A stretch of 64,000 nucleotides of DNA, taken from assembly GCA_016178785.1 (NCBI GenBank), contig JACOSO010000086.1, positions 124,001-188,000 of the forward strand, written 5' to 3'. Numbering within the stretch: position 1 is the first letter of the stretch; the number at the start of each line of letters is the position of its first letter. This DNA comes from Bacteroidota bacterium (lineage in GTDB: Bacteria > Bacteroidota > Bacteroidia > Cytophagales > Cyclobacteriaceae). The position numbers and the translations under genes were made by a program. This document shows positions 32,722 through 42,960 of the stretch, in pieces. The notes below the pieces were generated by a model. The model was not told the DNA's origin. It searched no databases and saw only the letters and a list, made by a program, of their open reading frames with translations.

Positions 32722-35361
32722 ATGGCTGAAGAAAAAGGAATACGATTAGGACAAGCATCGCGCAAACTCAATGTGGGCCATAATACCATTTTGGATTTTT
32801 TGGCAAAAAAAGGCTTTGCCGTTGAAAATAATCCGAACGCCAAACTGACAGCCGAGCAGTTTACCATGCTCGCCAAAGAATATGCATCTTCAGCTTCAGA
32901 AAAACTCGAAGCCTCCGGCCTTACTATCGGTGGAAAACATGGAGAACCTGTAGTGAAAGTATCAGAGCCTGAAGTTCACCGCAAGAAAACGGAAGAAGAG
33001 GAGAGCATGCTCATTAAAAATTTGGGCTCCAAAGAAATTGTTAAACACAAGGAAGAGGCAAAGCCTGATAAAGTTGAGATTGAAAAGCCTAAACTCGAAG
33101 GCATCAAAGTTCTTGGCAAGCTGGATCTTGGCAAAAAGAAAAAAGAAGTAGAGGAAGAAGTAAAGGAAGTTCCTAAAGAACAGACTCCGGAAGTTAAGAC
33201 AGAAGTTGAAAAAACCCCAGAGGTTGAACTTGAGCTGATCAAAGCGAAGGCGGGTAAACTTCAGGGGCTGAAAGTTTTGGACAAAATAAACCTGCCAGCG
33301 GCTCCTCCTCCATCAGAAAATAAGAATACAGCTGCCCAGCAGCAAAAGCGTCCGCGCAAGCGAATTCCAAATTTCAATGATTCAAAAGGTGCTCGACCTG
33401 CAGGAGGCGGGCCAAGTAAAGGACAACGCCCTGCGCCACGTGTACAAAAGGTTGAGCCTACCGATAAAGAAATTCAAGATCAAATCCGTGCTACACTTGC
33501 AAAGTTGAGCAGCGGTCAGAAGAAATTTACAGGAGCGAAGTATCGTAAAGAAAAACGTCAGGCTGTTTCTGAAGCTGAAGAAGAGCGTTTGCAACAGGAA
33601 CAAGAACTTTCAAAAACACTGAAGGTCACTGAATTTATCTCTGCCAATGATTTGGCTTCGCTGATGAATGTTTCAGTGAATGAAGTAATCTCAACTTGTA
33701 TGGGATTGGGAATGTTCGTTTCCATCAATCAGCGATTGGATGCTGAAGCGATCACGATCATTGCCGATGAATTTGGTTACGAAGTTCAGTTCTCTACTAC
33801 CGAAGCTGCTGAGGAATCTGTAAAAGAAGTTGAATCTGAAGAAGAATTACAATCACGTGCACCAATTGTTACAATCATGGGTCACGTTGACCATGGCAAA
33901 ACTTCGCTACTCGATTACATTCGTAAAACAAAAGTGGTAGCATCTGAGGCTGGGGGTATTACGCAGCACATCGGTGCATATGATGTAACAACCCAGAGCG
34001 GACAAAAGATTGCTTTCCTTGATACACCAGGTCACGAAGCGTTTACTGCTATGCGTGCTCGAGGAGCAAAACTTACGGACATTGCAATTATTGTAGTAGC
34101 TGCCGATGATGATGTAATGCCTCAAACAAAAGAAGCGATCAATCACGCACAGGTGGCAGGTGTTCCTTTAATTTTTGCGATTAATAAAATTGATAAGCCA
34201 GGCGCAAACCCTGAAAAAGTTAAAGAATCACTTTCTAAACTAAATATTCTGGTCGAAGACTGGGGTGGAAAATACCAGAGCCAGGCCATCTCGGCAAAGA
34301 CAGGCCAAGGCATAGATGACCTTTTGGAAAAAGTTTTACTTGAAGCAGAATTACTAAATCTTAGAGCAAATCCTAATAAGACTGCGGTAGGATCGATCAT
34401 TGAAGCTGAGCTTGATAAGGGCCGCGGATATGTGACAACACTAATGGTACAAGCAGGCACTTTGAAAGTAGGGGATATCATGGTGGCAGGTTCAAATCAT
34501 GGTCGTGTGAAAGCCATGTTTGATGACACCGGTAAAAAAGTAAATGAAGCAGGGCCATCAACACCTGTTCAGGTTTTGGGTTTGGATGGTGCACCTCAAG
34601 CAGGTGAGAAGTTTCAAGTATATGAAACTGATCGTGAAGCACGTGAAGTAGCTAATAAGCGCAGCCAGATTTTACGCGAACAAAGTATCCGCACGAAGAA
34701 GCACATTACACTTGATGAAATTGGAAGACGTTTGGCTATCGGTTCATTCAAGCAATTGAATGTGATTGTAAAAGGTGATGTGGATGGTTCAGTTGAAGCG
34801 CTGTCTGACTCCCTCTTGAAACTTTCGACTCAGAAAGTTGCTGTGAGTATAATTCATAAAGCCGTTGGTCAGATTTCAGAATCTGATGTATTGTTGGCGT
34901 CAGCATCTGATGCAATCATCGTTGGCTTCCAGGTTCGTCCTTCAGCATCTGCACGCAGAATTGCAGACAATGAAGAAATCGAAATTCGCTTGTACTCAAT
35001 CATCTACGATGCGATCAACGAAGTGAAGGCCGCGATGGAAGGTATGCTCGAGAAGGAAATGGAAGAGGTGATTGTGGGCAATGCTGAAGTGCGCGAGGTA
35101 TTCAAGATTTCTAAAGTGGGAACTATTGCCGGAACAATGGTGACCGATGGGTACATCAAACGCAATAACCCTATCCGACTTATCCGCGATGGTATTGTTG
35201 TTTTTGCCGGTAAGCTTACTTCATTGAAGCGTCACAAGGACGATGCAAGCGAAGTGAAGTCCGGTTTTGACTGCGGTATGGGCATCGATAACTTTAACGA
35301 TATGAAAATGGGTGATGTGATCGAGAGTTATGAAATGCGCGAAGTGAAGAAATCGCTTTAG
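32722..35361 (+). CDS. infB: Translation initiation factor IF-2
   Basis: 879 residues from the ATG at 32722 (TTG two codons earlier is less likely). N-terminal IF2N-like helix ([21 protein letters not shown]), a long Lys/Glu/Pro-rich linker (about 60-290), then the GTPase domain with [17 protein letters not shown] and NKIDKPGAN, followed by the beta-barrel domains and the fMet-tRNA-binding C-terminus. It places initiator tRNA on the ribosome. Last gene of the operon; a strong terminator follows. Confidence 0.98.
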   Translation: MAEEKGIRLGQASRKLNVGHNTILDFLAKKGFAVENNPNAKLTAEQFTMLAKEYASSASEKLEASGLTIGGKHGEPVVKVSEPEVHRKKTEEEESMLIKNLGSKEIVKHKEEAKPDKVEIEKPKLEGIKVLGKLDLGKKKKEVEEEVKEVPKEQTPEVKTEVEKTPEVELELIKAKAGKLQGLKVLDKINLPAAPPPSENKNTAAQQQKRPRKRIPNFNDSKGARPAGGGPSKGQRPAPRVQKVEPTDKEIQDQIRATLAKLSSGQKKFTGAKYRKEKRQAVSEAEEERLQQEQELSKTLKVTEFISANDLASLMNVSVNEVISTCMGLGMFVSINQRLDAEAITIIADEFGYEVQFSTTEAAEESVKEVESEEELQSRAPIVTIMGHVDHGKTSLLDYIRKTKVVASEAGGITQHIGAYDVTTQSGQKIAFLDTPGHEAFTAMRARGAKLTDIAIIVVAADDDVMPQTKEAINHAQVAGVPLIFAINKIDKPGANPEKVKESLSKLNILVEDWGGKYQSQAISAKTGQGIDDLLEKVLLEAELLNLRANPNKTAVGSIIEAELDKGRGYVTTLMVQAGTLKVGDIMVAGSNHGRVKAMFDDTGKKVNEAGPSTPVQVLGLDGAPQAGEKFQVYETDREAREVANKRSQILREQSIRTKKHITLDEIGRRLAIGSFKQLNVIVKGDVDGSVEALSDSLLKLSTQKVAVSIIHKAVGQISESDVLLASASDAIIVGFQVRPSASARRIADNEEIEIRLYSIIYDAINEVKAAMEGMLEKEMEEVIVGNAEVREVFKISKVGTIAGTMVTDGYIKRNNPIRLIRDGIVVFAGKLTSLKRHKDDASEVKSGFDCGMGIDNFNDMKMGDVIESYEMREVKKSL

Positions 35362-35387
35362 AAAGATTGACTGAATTTATACAAGTT

Positions 35388-35420
35388 GCCCGATAGCTAA
35401 AAAGTTGTCGGGCTTTTTTT
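35388..35420 (+). terminator. Rho-independent terminator after infB
   Basis: Stem GCCCGA (35388-35393) / TCGGGC (35408-35413) followed by seven T, starting 26 bases after the infB stop. It touches the end of the convergent LysE gene. Confidence 0.9.
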
Positions 35421-36051
35421 ATCCAAAAAAGAATTTCGCAAAAGCATAAAGCCCAAGCGCTAAGAGCACTAATCCGGGAATGATTTTTATCCATCTGCTC
35501 CCCTGCACATAAGGTGCTAATCGCTGCGCGAAGTTGATAAGTAACAAGAGCAACGCCAGTGCCCCTACCGAAGTACCCAAAACATAAGTGTGTAGCAGAC
35601 CTGTGGATGATAGACTAACCCATCCTTCCGCTTTGAGATAAGCTGTAAACCCCATCCAATAGGGAATGGCCATGGGATTGAGAATGCTCAGCGCAATACC
35701 TCTTCGAAATCCACTCTCATTGAACCTTTTTGCAAAACCTGTAGGTGATTGATTTGTTGGCCAAAGATTGAAAATCGCCAGAGCAGTCATCACGATAGCA
35801 GCTATCAGTTGAAAATTTCCGACCACCATTGGTACTGAAGTGATCCAATACTCGAATTGAACACCGATCCACGCATAAGGATATTCAATGATGGCTACCG
35901 CAAATGCAAACCGGGTGGCAATGGCAATTTTCTTTTCTAATGACAACTGAAGAATAGAAACATTCAAAGAGCCCGGTGGAATCGAGCCTATAAAACTGAA
36001 AAAGAATCCGAAAAAAAAAAACGTACAGGTAATACATTCAAAAATGGTCAA
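35419..36051 (-). CDS. LysE-family amino-acid exporter
   Basis: 210 residues with about six membrane segments. LysE-type N-terminus (FSFIGSIPPGSLNVSILQLSLEKK; the PG pair is conserved) and ILNPMAIPYWMGF in the second half. Family members export amino acids or dipeptides. Its start overlaps the stop of the ATP-grasp gene by 4 bases, so the two are coupled and may make and export the same compound. Convergent with infB. Confidence 0.82.
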   Translation of the reverse strand: MTIFECITCTFFFFGFFFSFIGSIPPGSLNVSILQLSLEKKIAIATRFAFAVAIIEYPYAWIGVQFEYWITSVPMVVGNFQLIAAIVMTALAIFNLWPTNQSPTGFAKRFNESGFRRGIALSILNPMAIPYWMGFTAYLKAEGWVSLSSTGLLHTYVLGTSVGALALLLLLINFAQRLAPYVQGSRWIKIIPGLVLLALGLYAFAKFFFG

Positions 36052-37076
36052 GATTTCAGTGTACTGAATTTTTTATATATCGCAAACCCCTCCCGAAACG
36101 AAATATACTCAACCCCGCGCTTATGATTCGCTTTGCTGATGAGATACATATTTTTCCAATGCGTGATCAAATCGCGAACGCCTTTCCAGAATGAAGCATT
36201 TGGATGATAGATGTGAGATGGCTCGGCACCACATCCGTTGAGTTCAACTATTTTTACTTTGCCATTCTCAAGATCTTCAGTAGACGCGCATCGTAAATCG
36301 TATCGACCAAAATAAAATCCCTTTACTTGTTTGCTTATCCGGTCAAAAGAAGCCGAAAGTTTTTCGGTGATCAGGTGATTGGAATTCAAAAACAAAGTGC
36401 CGAGGCAATGGTTACCAATTGAAACAAGTTCCACTTTTTCTCCTGATGGAATAATTTCATTTAGTCTTGAATGGTATTTTTCCTTTAGAGTTCCCCATTG
36501 CAATCGTGCGCGATCCTTTTCAAAAATCAATTGTTGTAACGTTTTCTTTCCATCGCCCTGCACATGTAGAAATTCTTTTCCGGTAATGGAGTTGACAAAA
36601 CCGTGATCTTCATTTGGGTAACGAACGTAGTAAACACCGAACTCCAATGGAAGGTCAACTAATTCCTGAATAATGAAATCGATTTTAATTTCAGAAAGAT
36701 ATTGTTCGACTTCGTTGTCATTGTTGATTCGTTTCACCATCCAACCACGTTCACCCAGATCAGGCTTGAAAATGATGGGAAAATGAAGAGAAGATTCACT
36801 CATCTTTTTTGTCACTTCATCAAGCGCAGAGGGAAATTTTATCAGTAAAGTTTTTGGTTTGACTTCTTCCGGCAAAAGGGAATGTACTTCAAACTTTGAT
36901 TCGCCTAACATACCTCCTGTGAGAATGCCAGGGTTGGAAGCAGAGAAATAAAACAACGATCGTTCTTTGAGTGAATACCAAAGCCACAAGACCATCAACG
37001 GCAATTGAATGATGCCGAATGGCCAGTACTCCCAATGAAAAAGTTTAATAAAGAAATTTCGCAACGAAAGGTTCAT
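36048..37076 (-). CDS. Membrane-anchored ATP-grasp enzyme (D-Ala-D-Ala-ligase-like)
   Basis: 342 residues. One membrane segment near the N-terminus (about 18-36, WPFGIIQLPLMVLWLWY). The ATP-grasp core is seen as FPIIFKPDLGERGWMVKR, a DFIIQELVD segment with Glu for ATP, GRYDLRC and IVELNGCGAEPSH with the Mg-binding Glu-x-Asn. The family joins an amine to a carboxylate. Substrates unknown. Overlaps the LysE exporter gene by 4 bases; DinB protein lies 7 bases upstream. Confidence 0.75.
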   Translation of the reverse strand: MNLSLRNFFIKLFHWEYWPFGIIQLPLMVLWLWYSLKERSLFYFSASNPGILTGGMLGESKFEVHSLLPEEVKPKTLLIKFPSALDEVTKKMSESSLHFPIIFKPDLGERGWMVKRINNDNEVEQYLSEIKIDFIIQELVDLPLEFGVYYVRYPNEDHGFVNSITGKEFLHVQGDGKKTLQQLIFEKDRARLQWGTLKEKYHSRLNEIIPSGEKVELVSIGNHCLGTLFLNSNHLITEKLSASFDRISKQVKGFYFGRYDLRCASTEDLENGKVKIVELNGCGAEPSHIYHPNASFWKGVRDLITHWKNMYLISKANHKRGVEYISFREGFAIYKKFSTLKS

Positions 37077-37083
37077 TCAAATG

Positions 37084-37605
37084 TCAACGCACTTCAATCA
37101 AGCTCTCTTCGCGGTAGCGGATTGTCGAAGCGGCCACACCAAAATCGGAAGAAAGCCTTACATGATCGGCCACTTCTTGGATTCCGATTTTCATGATGGC
37201 CATGTGGTGCACGGCATGCTCGATATTGTAGGTAAGCTCGCGAAAATAGTTGGTTTGTACGGAAACGTTTTCACTTGAATTAAGATCGTAGCCAACCTCC
37301 AGCGTTAACGATTTGTCTGAAGTTTGATCAGTTACAAAAGAACGGATTCGCTGAATAACTTCTAATGCAATTTCTTTGTCCGTCTCAATCATTTTGTCGT
37401 GCGAACGTTTGTCGTAGTTAATCAAGCCTTGCTGATAACCTTGCTCGAGGCAAATGAAAAATTCAAGCGTATGACGCAAGTGCTGACCAATTGAAGATCC
37501 GCTCAGTGTCTTTGAAGGTTTGATAAATTCTGCTTCGGACAATTGCCGTAGCACACCAGACATCTGATCTAAAATAGCTTGGCTGGCATTTATAAGTTGA
37601 CTCAT
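37084..37605 (-). CDS. DinB-family four-helix protein
   Basis: 173 residues. DinB/YfiT-like four-helix bundle with the metal-site histidines in IGQHLRHTLEFF (about 41-45) and NIEHAVHHMAIMKIG (about 127-133). Some relatives are thiol transferases (bacillithiol or mycothiol dependent). Here the substrate is unknown. 7 bases before the ATP-grasp gene on the same strand. Confidence 0.82.
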   Translation of the reverse strand: MSQLINASQAILDQMSGVLRQLSEAEFIKPSKTLSGSSIGQHLRHTLEFFICLEQGYQQGLINYDKRSHDKMIETDKEIALEVIQRIRSFVTDQTSDKSLTLEVGYDLNSSENVSVQTNYFRELTYNIEHAVHHMAIMKIGIQEVADHVRLSSDFGVAASTIRYREESLIEVR

Positions 37606-37641
37606 GATAGAATTCTGTTTGTAAATTAATTTGGTTTTAGA

Positions 37642-38097
37642 TCAGGGTAAAAATTTCTTCCAGTTTTGATCCGCTTTAACTTTCAACGATTTCTCATTTT
37701 TATTCCAATCGGTAAGAGTGTTGTTACCCCAGAAATTGTAAAATAGGTAAAGCTTGCCTTCTACGATTTTAAACGTTTCCGGGTCAATCTTCACCTTCTC
37801 CCCGTTTTCACCCATTGCATAAGCGCACCAACCGCCATAAGCAGGCTCGTATTTTTCAGGACTTACTTTAAATTTAGAGAGATTGGCAGCGGTACTGAAG
37901 TAATAAGTTACACCCTTGTGAGTGGCCATGAATTTCGAGTCACCTTCAGACGGTTTACCATCGAAATAACTTACGGGGTCGTAAGCCTCAATAGCCACAT
38001 TTTTTTTAATGTTGAAATTTTTTTTGCGGGCATCATCGGTTTGGGCAAATACTACTTGCGAGAAGATAAAAAGAAATAGCGCCCCAGATTTTTTCAT
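37642..38097 (-). CDS. Secreted YHS-domain protein
   Basis: 151 residues with signal peptide (VVFAQ, about 19). YHS-domain parts are seen: VAIEAYDPVSYFDGKPSEGD, GVTYYFSTAANLSKFKVSPEKYEPAYGGWCAYAM. YHS domains are small folds associated with metal-containing enzymes; a cysteine (GGWCAY) is conserved. Function of secreted Bacteroidota members is unknown. Confidence 0.85.
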   Translation of the reverse strand: MKKSGALFLFIFSQVVFAQTDDARKKNFNIKKNVAIEAYDPVSYFDGKPSEGDSKFMATHKGVTYYFSTAANLSKFKVSPEKYEPAYGGWCAYAMGENGEKVKIDPETFKIVEGKLYLFYNFWGNNTLTDWNKNEKSLKVKADQNWKKFLP

Positions 38098-38187
38098 ATA
38101 ACTAAGATACGTAAAGAGATCAAAGATAGGTTCGCTAACCTAATCGAAATGTCGTGAAGGTTGCAAAAACCAAATACGTGATTTTTG

Positions 38188-38223
38188 ACCAGGATTAAAA
38201 TGATTAATGTGATTCTCATGATT
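38188..38223 (-). repeat. 36-bp element with 9-nt period, copy B
   Basis: On the minus strand: three units of AATCA plus four variable bases, then (A)ATCCTGGT, the same length and phase as copy A at 2854-2889. Lies in the 193-base gap between recX and the YHS gene, where I see nothing else. Confidence 0.6.
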
Positions 38224-38290
38224 AAGAAGCTTTCGCTGAATAGGTTCTTAAATCTTGGAATGAGGAAGTTAGGCTGTGTTAATGCCCAGG

Positions 38291-38791
38291 CTAAGAATAA
38301 AGTTTATTGAGTAATTCCCAAACCAATTCGGGTTCATAGCCTTTTCCAATAGCAAAACGGGCTATTTTGTTTTTCTTTTTGAATGGATCGGATTCAACGA
38401 TTTGAATCGATTTCTTTTTGACGAGGCTAAGTAATGTTTTGGAATAGTCTTTTGGATCGATCTCGGCCAACCCTCGCGAAACGCATTTTGAAGTAAGGCC
38501 TTCCATTTCCAACTCCCGTTGAATTTTGAGTTTCCCCCATTTCATCATTCGAAACTTTCCGCCCGCAAATGCTTTGGCGTATCGTTCTTCATTGAGGAAA
38601 CCTTCCGTGATCAGGCGAGCAAGAATTTCATCGACTTCAGAAGAAGGAAGTCCGTATTCAAACAACTTGCCTTTTACTTCCCTGTGCGAACGCTCTTGAT
38701 AGGCGCAATAGCGGTAAATTTTTGAAAGAGCTTCCTGCAAGTTCCCGATTTCCGGTTTCCGGTTTCCCGATGGAAGTTTAGATTTTTTCAT
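38291..38791 (-). CDS. recX: Regulatory protein RecX
   Basis: 166 residues. RecX binds RecA filaments and limits recombination. Three-helix repeats are recognised: CAYQERSHREVKGKLFEYGL, ITEGFLNEERYAKAFAGGK and KWGKLKIQRELEMEGL. Residues about 8-17 (SGNRKPEIGN) are encoded by a heptamer repeat (38742-38770) and are not part of the family, so the repeat lies in the coding region. No alternative start after the repeat is evident. Confidence 0.88.
   Translation of the reverse strand: MKKSKLPSGNRKPEIGNLQEALSKIYRYCAYQERSHREVKGKLFEYGLPSSEVDEILARLITEGFLNEERYAKAFAGGKFRMMKWGKLKIQRELEMEGLTSKCVSRGLAEIDPKDYSKTLLSLVKKKSIQIVESDPFKKKNKIARFAIGKGYEPELVWELLNKLYS
38742..38770. repeat. Heptamer tandem repeat (TTTCCGG type) in the recX start
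   Basis: Four roughly 7-base units of the TTTCCGG/TTCCCGA kind. It adds about ten codons to RecX. Similar in unit length and base pattern to the intergenic element at 11768-11804. Confidence 0.5.
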
Positions 38792-38834
38792 AACAACGAG
38801 TTGCCTCCGCTAACCAGAAACTGACAACCGGTTT

Positions 38835-39308
38835 TTACTTCACCAAGCCCTTTGTCTTCAAAATACTCGCCACAAATTTCCGTTCATTATCTGAGTTGAA
38901 GATTTTAAAAGGGAGATAAACCATCTGCGCCTTATTGATGAAAAGTGCAAAATAATCCTTGCCGACTTTTGCGCTTTTGAACTGATCCCACTTCATAGGC
39001 ATGCCTTCACGGGGGTTGAGTTTCATTACTAATTGTTGGCTACTGATTTCGTAGGAGTAGCGCTCAAACAGCATTTTTCCCTGCTCTAATTGTGTAACTC
39101 CATAAAACTGCAGCCACCAGAAGAGCAGATAGAAGCCAGCTCCCATGAATGCCCCGAAAAACCACCACCAGCTCGGCAACCACAAATACCCCAGGCAAAT
39201 GGCCACTACAATCAAGCCTACCCACCACTGCTGCTTCAAAATGCCGGTAAACGCAAGTTTTATGTACGTCTTTTTCTCTAACCGATAGTTTTTCGTCTTT
39301 ACGATCAT
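38835..39308 (-). CDS. YcxB-like membrane protein
   Basis: 157 residues from the ATG at 39308. Two membrane segments (about 25-45 and 50-68, WWVGLIVVAICLGYLWL and WWWFFGAFMGAGFYLLFWW), then a soluble C-terminal part (EISSQQLVMKLNPREGMPMKWDQFKSAKVGKDYFALFI) like YcxB C-terminal/PH-like domains. Function unknown. Lies between recX and the glycosyltransferases. Confidence 0.72.
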   Translation of the reverse strand: MIVKTKNYRLEKKTYIKLAFTGILKQQWWVGLIVVAICLGYLWLPSWWWFFGAFMGAGFYLLFWWLQFYGVTQLEQGKMLFERYSYEISSQQLVMKLNPREGMPMKWDQFKSAKVGKDYFALFINKAQMVYLPFKIFNSDNERKFVASILKTKGLVK

Positions 39309-39375
39309 ATATTTCTGTAATAAAGACCGCAAAAATAGCGTCTTTCCCGATTATAAAAACAGCAAAAAGTAGGGA

Positions 39376-40248
39376 TCAGACAATTTTATAATTCTTGTAT
39401 TCGCCAACGCGATAGCCTGTGATGGAATGGACGAACCGTTTAAATTTTTCTTTGAGGGAATACTTCTTTTTTGAAATGTCGTAGTTGAATTTCCAGTTTT
39501 TCCTGGAGATGCGATCAAGCAACGTTTTAGGATGAGTGCTATCAAAAAGGGCAAGGGAATCTACGTTGCTGTAATCAAATTCTTCGGCTTTTGCTATGTT
39601 AGCTTCGATCCACTGGTCGTCATGATAAAATTTATTCCAATCTTGTTGTTTGTACTGCATAGCTCGGGGATCTTTCACCCAGCCATAATGATAAATGAAG
39701 GCATCAATCAATTTCACCTTTAATTTTTCATTGGGTTGCTTTCGGAACCCCTGAGCATCTCGGTAAGAGAAGATGGTTGGGTCATTTCTCACAATCCGAA
39801 TTTCCCTTCGATACCAACGCCATGATTCGCCCACGTAATCATACGAACCATAGAAATGTTTGTAATGAAAAAGCAATCCATCAACCGAGCTATCATCTTT
39901 AAATTTTTCCATCGCTTCGCGAATAGAGGGATGGTATTTTTCATGGACAGCCTCATCAGCTTGAATGTAAAAAGCCCAATCGCTATCGGATGAAACGGCT
40001 CGGAGAGCTTTATCAGTTTCTAACGCAAAAGTTCGCCCGCCTTCACGTACGGTGTCATCCCAGATGGTTTCGATGATTTTTATTTTTGGCGAATTGATAT
40101 TTCGTATCAATCCCAGCGTATTGTCTGAGGAATTCCCAACGGCCACGACAAATTCATCACACAGTGGAAGGACTGAAGAGATGGATTCAACAATTGGATA
40201 ATCATACTTGATCGCATTTCTGATAATTGTGAACCCGCTTACTTTCAT
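39376..40248 (-). CDS. GT2-family glycosyltransferase
   Basis: 290 residues. GT2/GT-A opening SGFTIIRNAIKYDYPIVESI, EFVVAVGNSSDNTLGLI and the acidic FYIQADEAVHE in place of a DxD motif. Resembles the TPR-free group acting on surface glycans. Donor and acceptor unknown. Last of a run of four sugar-decoration genes on the minus strand, after a 91-base gap. Confidence 0.82.
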   Translation of the reverse strand: MKVSGFTIIRNAIKYDYPIVESISSVLPLCDEFVVAVGNSSDNTLGLIRNINSPKIKIIETIWDDTVREGGRTFALETDKALRAVSSDSDWAFYIQADEAVHEKYHPSIREAMEKFKDDSSVDGLLFHYKHFYGSYDYVGESWRWYRREIRIVRNDPTIFSYRDAQGFRKQPNEKLKVKLIDAFIYHYGWVKDPRAMQYKQQDWNKFYHDDQWIEANIAKAEEFDYSNVDSLALFDSTHPKTLLDRISRKNWKFNYDISKKKYSLKEKFKRFVHSITGYRVGEYKNYKIV

Positions 40249-40339
40249 CGCCTTAAAAGTAGAGAAGATGAATCAATTTTTTTGACAGAATTTTAATCCT
40301 TGGTTTTTTCTTGTGACGAAGGGCTTTTTCTTAACCACG

Positions 40340-41158
40340 TCACAACAATCGGGAGGGATGAACCTGCGCATAACCATTTGGCGCGAACTTGGTTTTGCTG
40401 CGGATGGCATTGGCAAGCATCTGCAAATTCTTTTCATCGCGTTCGCGAGAGAAGATCTCATGGTGAAGGTGGAAACAAATACCTTTAAACTTTAAATGGA
40501 TTTTGAACACTCCGCTATTTATTAAGCGTACTGCGAGCTCGCTGTCTTCACGGCCCCAGCCCACAAAGTCGTTGTTAAATCCATTTACGTTGACGAAGTC
40601 TTTTTTCCAGAACGAGAAATTGCAACCCTTCACTCCTTCAATTGAATACTTATTGTTGAACAAAGTGAATAAAGAGCTCAGCAAAGCATGTCGAAAAGCA
40701 TTGTATTTATTTTCTATTCCGTTGTCGTTCCAACCGATGTGGTTGTTCTTTGCCTCAATCAAGCGAGCCGTTTTTTTGGCGCTTATTAACGCCCTGCTGC
40801 CGCGCACGAAATATCCGGCCCTGGAATTACGCAAGTGGTCTACAATAAAATCGGGATGCAAAATGATATCACCGTCTGTCTGGATAATGTAATCATAACT
40901 GCTTTGACGGATGGCTTCATTGAGAATGATGGTTTTTCGGAATCCATGGTCTTCGTGCCAAATGTGTTTAATCGGAACATTGATCAGCGGTCGGTAGGAG
41001 TCAATTAATTGTTTAGTGTCTTCGGTAGAGCCGTCATCGGCAATTAAAATTTCATTGGGCATGTAGATCTGATAGAAAACACTCTTGAGGCAAAGCTCTA
41101 ACGCCTTCGGCCAGTTATAGGTTGAAATTAGCAAACTTGTTTTTGGAAAATCGGTCAT
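40340..41158 (-). CDS. GT2-family glycosyltransferase
   Basis: 272 residues. Canonical GT2: TSLLISTYNWPKALELCLKSV, EILIADDGSTEDTKQLI, metal-binding QTDGDIILHPDF and the C-terminal FVGWGREDSELAVRL (ED motif, catalytic base region), as in chondroitin-polymerase/WaaE-type enzymes. Adds a sugar to a surface glycan; which one is unknown. Between the other GT2 and the FkbM gene. Confidence 0.88.
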   Translation of the reverse strand: MTDFPKTSLLISTYNWPKALELCLKSVFYQIYMPNEILIADDGSTEDTKQLIDSYRPLINVPIKHIWHEDHGFRKTIILNEAIRQSSYDYIIQTDGDIILHPDFIVDHLRNSRAGYFVRGSRALISAKKTARLIEAKNNHIGWNDNGIENKYNAFRHALLSSLFTLFNNKYSIEGVKGCNFSFWKKDFVNVNGFNNDFVGWGREDSELAVRLINSGVFKIHLKFKGICFHLHHEIFSRERDEKNLQMLANAIRSKTKFAPNGYAQVHPSRLL

Positions 41159-41197
41159 GCCGCTAAAGTATTAATTAGGCAATATAATAATGGTTTA

Positions 41198-41992
41198 TCA
41201 TCGGTGCGCGATCAGCACATGTGATCGTTTGCTGAGCCTTTCGAAACTTGTAGTAAATCCGAGTGACCTGAGGTAATTGTTAAAATAGTTGACATTGTTT
41301 TTTTCATCGCCTTCAATGTCGTGCACTTCTACCATCATTCGCTTGATGCGCTTAAGTAGTGAAGAGTCGGTATTGTAGATGATGTCAAACTCGCTTCCCT
41401 CACAATCCATTTTCAAAAAATCAATTTGTTCGAGTTGATGTTTCTGTATAATCTCATTAAAAGTGATTGAGGGTACGGTGATTTTCACCGAGTGGGTTGA
41501 TTCAAACCCTGAAAACACAGAAGCATTTTCTGTCAGTTCATTGTTCCCATCCAAGTGTAATTCCAAATGGGGTTGTGGGTTGCCTGTAACAGCTGCTTGA
41601 GTTAATACAAGGGAGTCTTTCACGATCTGATTGTCAGAAATAGTTCTTTGAAAAATTTCCAGATTAGAAGGAATTGGCTCGAAGGCAAGTATTTTTTTCA
41701 CTTTCACTTTTGAAAGTACAAGCATTGAGAAGAAGCCCACATTCGCTCCAATGTCAACAACAATTGAATTTTCTGAGAGGTTTTTTTTTAAATCGCTGAT
41801 GTTATAAACATCTGAAAGGAAAATCTCCTTGAAAATAAGCATCAACCTTTTCGGGACTCTAACCATAATGTGATTAGGTCGGGTAGTGAAAGTGATTTCA
41901 CTAGAAGGGCTGATTTTGTCTTGCCAATAATTCCACGGGTTGCTTACATTTTGCAGCAATTTGAAATAGCGTTGAACTCCTGAAACAGCCAT
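41198..41992 (-). CDS. FkbM-family SAM-dependent methyltransferase
   Basis: 264 residues. SAM motif I is VVDIGANVGFFSMLVL (about 77-92), with FEPIPSNLEIF and IDFLKMDCEGSEFDII downstream, typical of FkbM. In glycan loci it O-methylates sugars. Starts directly after the upstream GT2 gene, with no gap, so it is in one operon with it. Confidence 0.87.
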   Translation of the reverse strand: MAVSGVQRYFKLLQNVSNPWNYWQDKISPSSEITFTTRPNHIMVRVPKRLMLIFKEIFLSDVYNISDLKKNLSENSIVVDIGANVGFFSMLVLSKVKVKKILAFEPIPSNLEIFQRTISDNQIVKDSLVLTQAAVTGNPQPHLELHLDGNNELTENASVFSGFESTHSVKITVPSITFNEIIQKHQLEQIDFLKMDCEGSEFDIIYNTDSSLLKRIKRMMVEVHDIEGDEKNNVNYFNNYLRSLGFTTSFERLSKRSHVLIAHR

Positions 41993-42916
41993 CTAAATAA
42001 TTTTAAAAAACATTTTAATGCAGAACATCCATTTTCTGAGTGGAGATCTTTTCTTCAAGGCCAGCAAACCCGCTTGATGTTTAAAAAAAGCGAACATCCG
42101 CGCAAAATTATTGGTCAAAGAAAAGCTCGAGTAACTTTTCTGCAAATTGGCTAAAACATCTTTTACTTCTTTATTTGATTCTGGACATTTTTCAAGAAAA
42201 AGTTTAATTCTGTTTCGGACGATCAGATTTTGATCTATCTCCTTTTTTTTTGCCCTCCCCTTCACCCGGATAGCGCCAATTACATTATTGCTATGCTGTC
42301 TATACAGCACGAGAGCTTTATCTACAAAAGCAAGCCGCCCCTGAAGTGTTGCCACATAGGCGAGCCACCAGTCATGAATAATATTTTCAGGGAAAGGCAT
42401 GGCTTTCATCGCAAAATCTTTTTCAAAAATAGCAGCGTGACCCGCTACGCAATTGCCAATCAGAAAGGGCATGGCTGAATCGAAGCTGGCCATATTTTTG
42501 AGATCGGAGATTTTTCTGTTCAAGCTTTTGCCCGCTTCATCGATAAATAGCGAATCACAATACGCGAGCGTCACCCCTTCTTTCATTTCCTTCAATGTGA
42601 TTGCTATTTTATCTGCGTCCCAAATATCATCCTGATCACAAAGAGTAATGAATTTGCCTTTGCTTAAAGAAATACCACGTTCAATTGTTTTCGTTGGCCC
42701 TAAATTTTGTTCATTTACTTCAACCTTGAAATTGGAATATTTTGTAGCATATTCTTTAAGGATAGCGACAGTTTCGTCTGAGGAGCAATCGTCCACAGCT
42801 ACAATTTCAATGGCTTGATAGGTTTGCGCCAGAAGACTTTCCACCTGCTCACGCAAAAAACGTGCACCGTTGTAAGTTGCCAAAACAATTGATACTAAGG
42901 GCGAGGGTTGATTCAA
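41993..42916 (-). CDS. GT2-family glycosyltransferase
   Basis: About 307 residues from the TTG at 42916, which puts SPLVSIVLATYNGARFLREQ at the usual N-terminal position. The only ATG, at 42994, lies inside the terminator hairpin of the vWA gene and is therefore doubted. GT2 motifs: VAVDDCSSDETVAIL, FITLCDQDDIWDADK and IIHDWWLAYVA. Similar to rhamnosyl/alpha-L type transferases. The stop abuts the FkbM start. Confidence 0.85.
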   Translation of the reverse strand: MNQPSPLVSIVLATYNGARFLREQVESLLAQTYQAIEIVAVDDCSSDETVAILKEYATKYSNFKVEVNEQNLGPTKTIERGISLSKGKFITLCDQDDIWDADKIAITLKEMKEGVTLAYCDSLFIDEAGKSLNRKISDLKNMASFDSAMPFLIGNCVAGHAAIFEKDFAMKAMPFPENIIHDWWLAYVATLQGRLAFVDKALVLYRQHSNNVIGAIRVKGRAKKKEIDQNLIVRNRIKLFLEKCPESNKEVKDVLANLQKSYSSFSLTNNFARMFAFFKHQAGLLALKKRSPLRKWMFCIKMFFKII

Positions 42917-42960
42917 GCGAATGAAAATTTCCGCAAAGTTCGATTTAATCGTCAAAGAAC

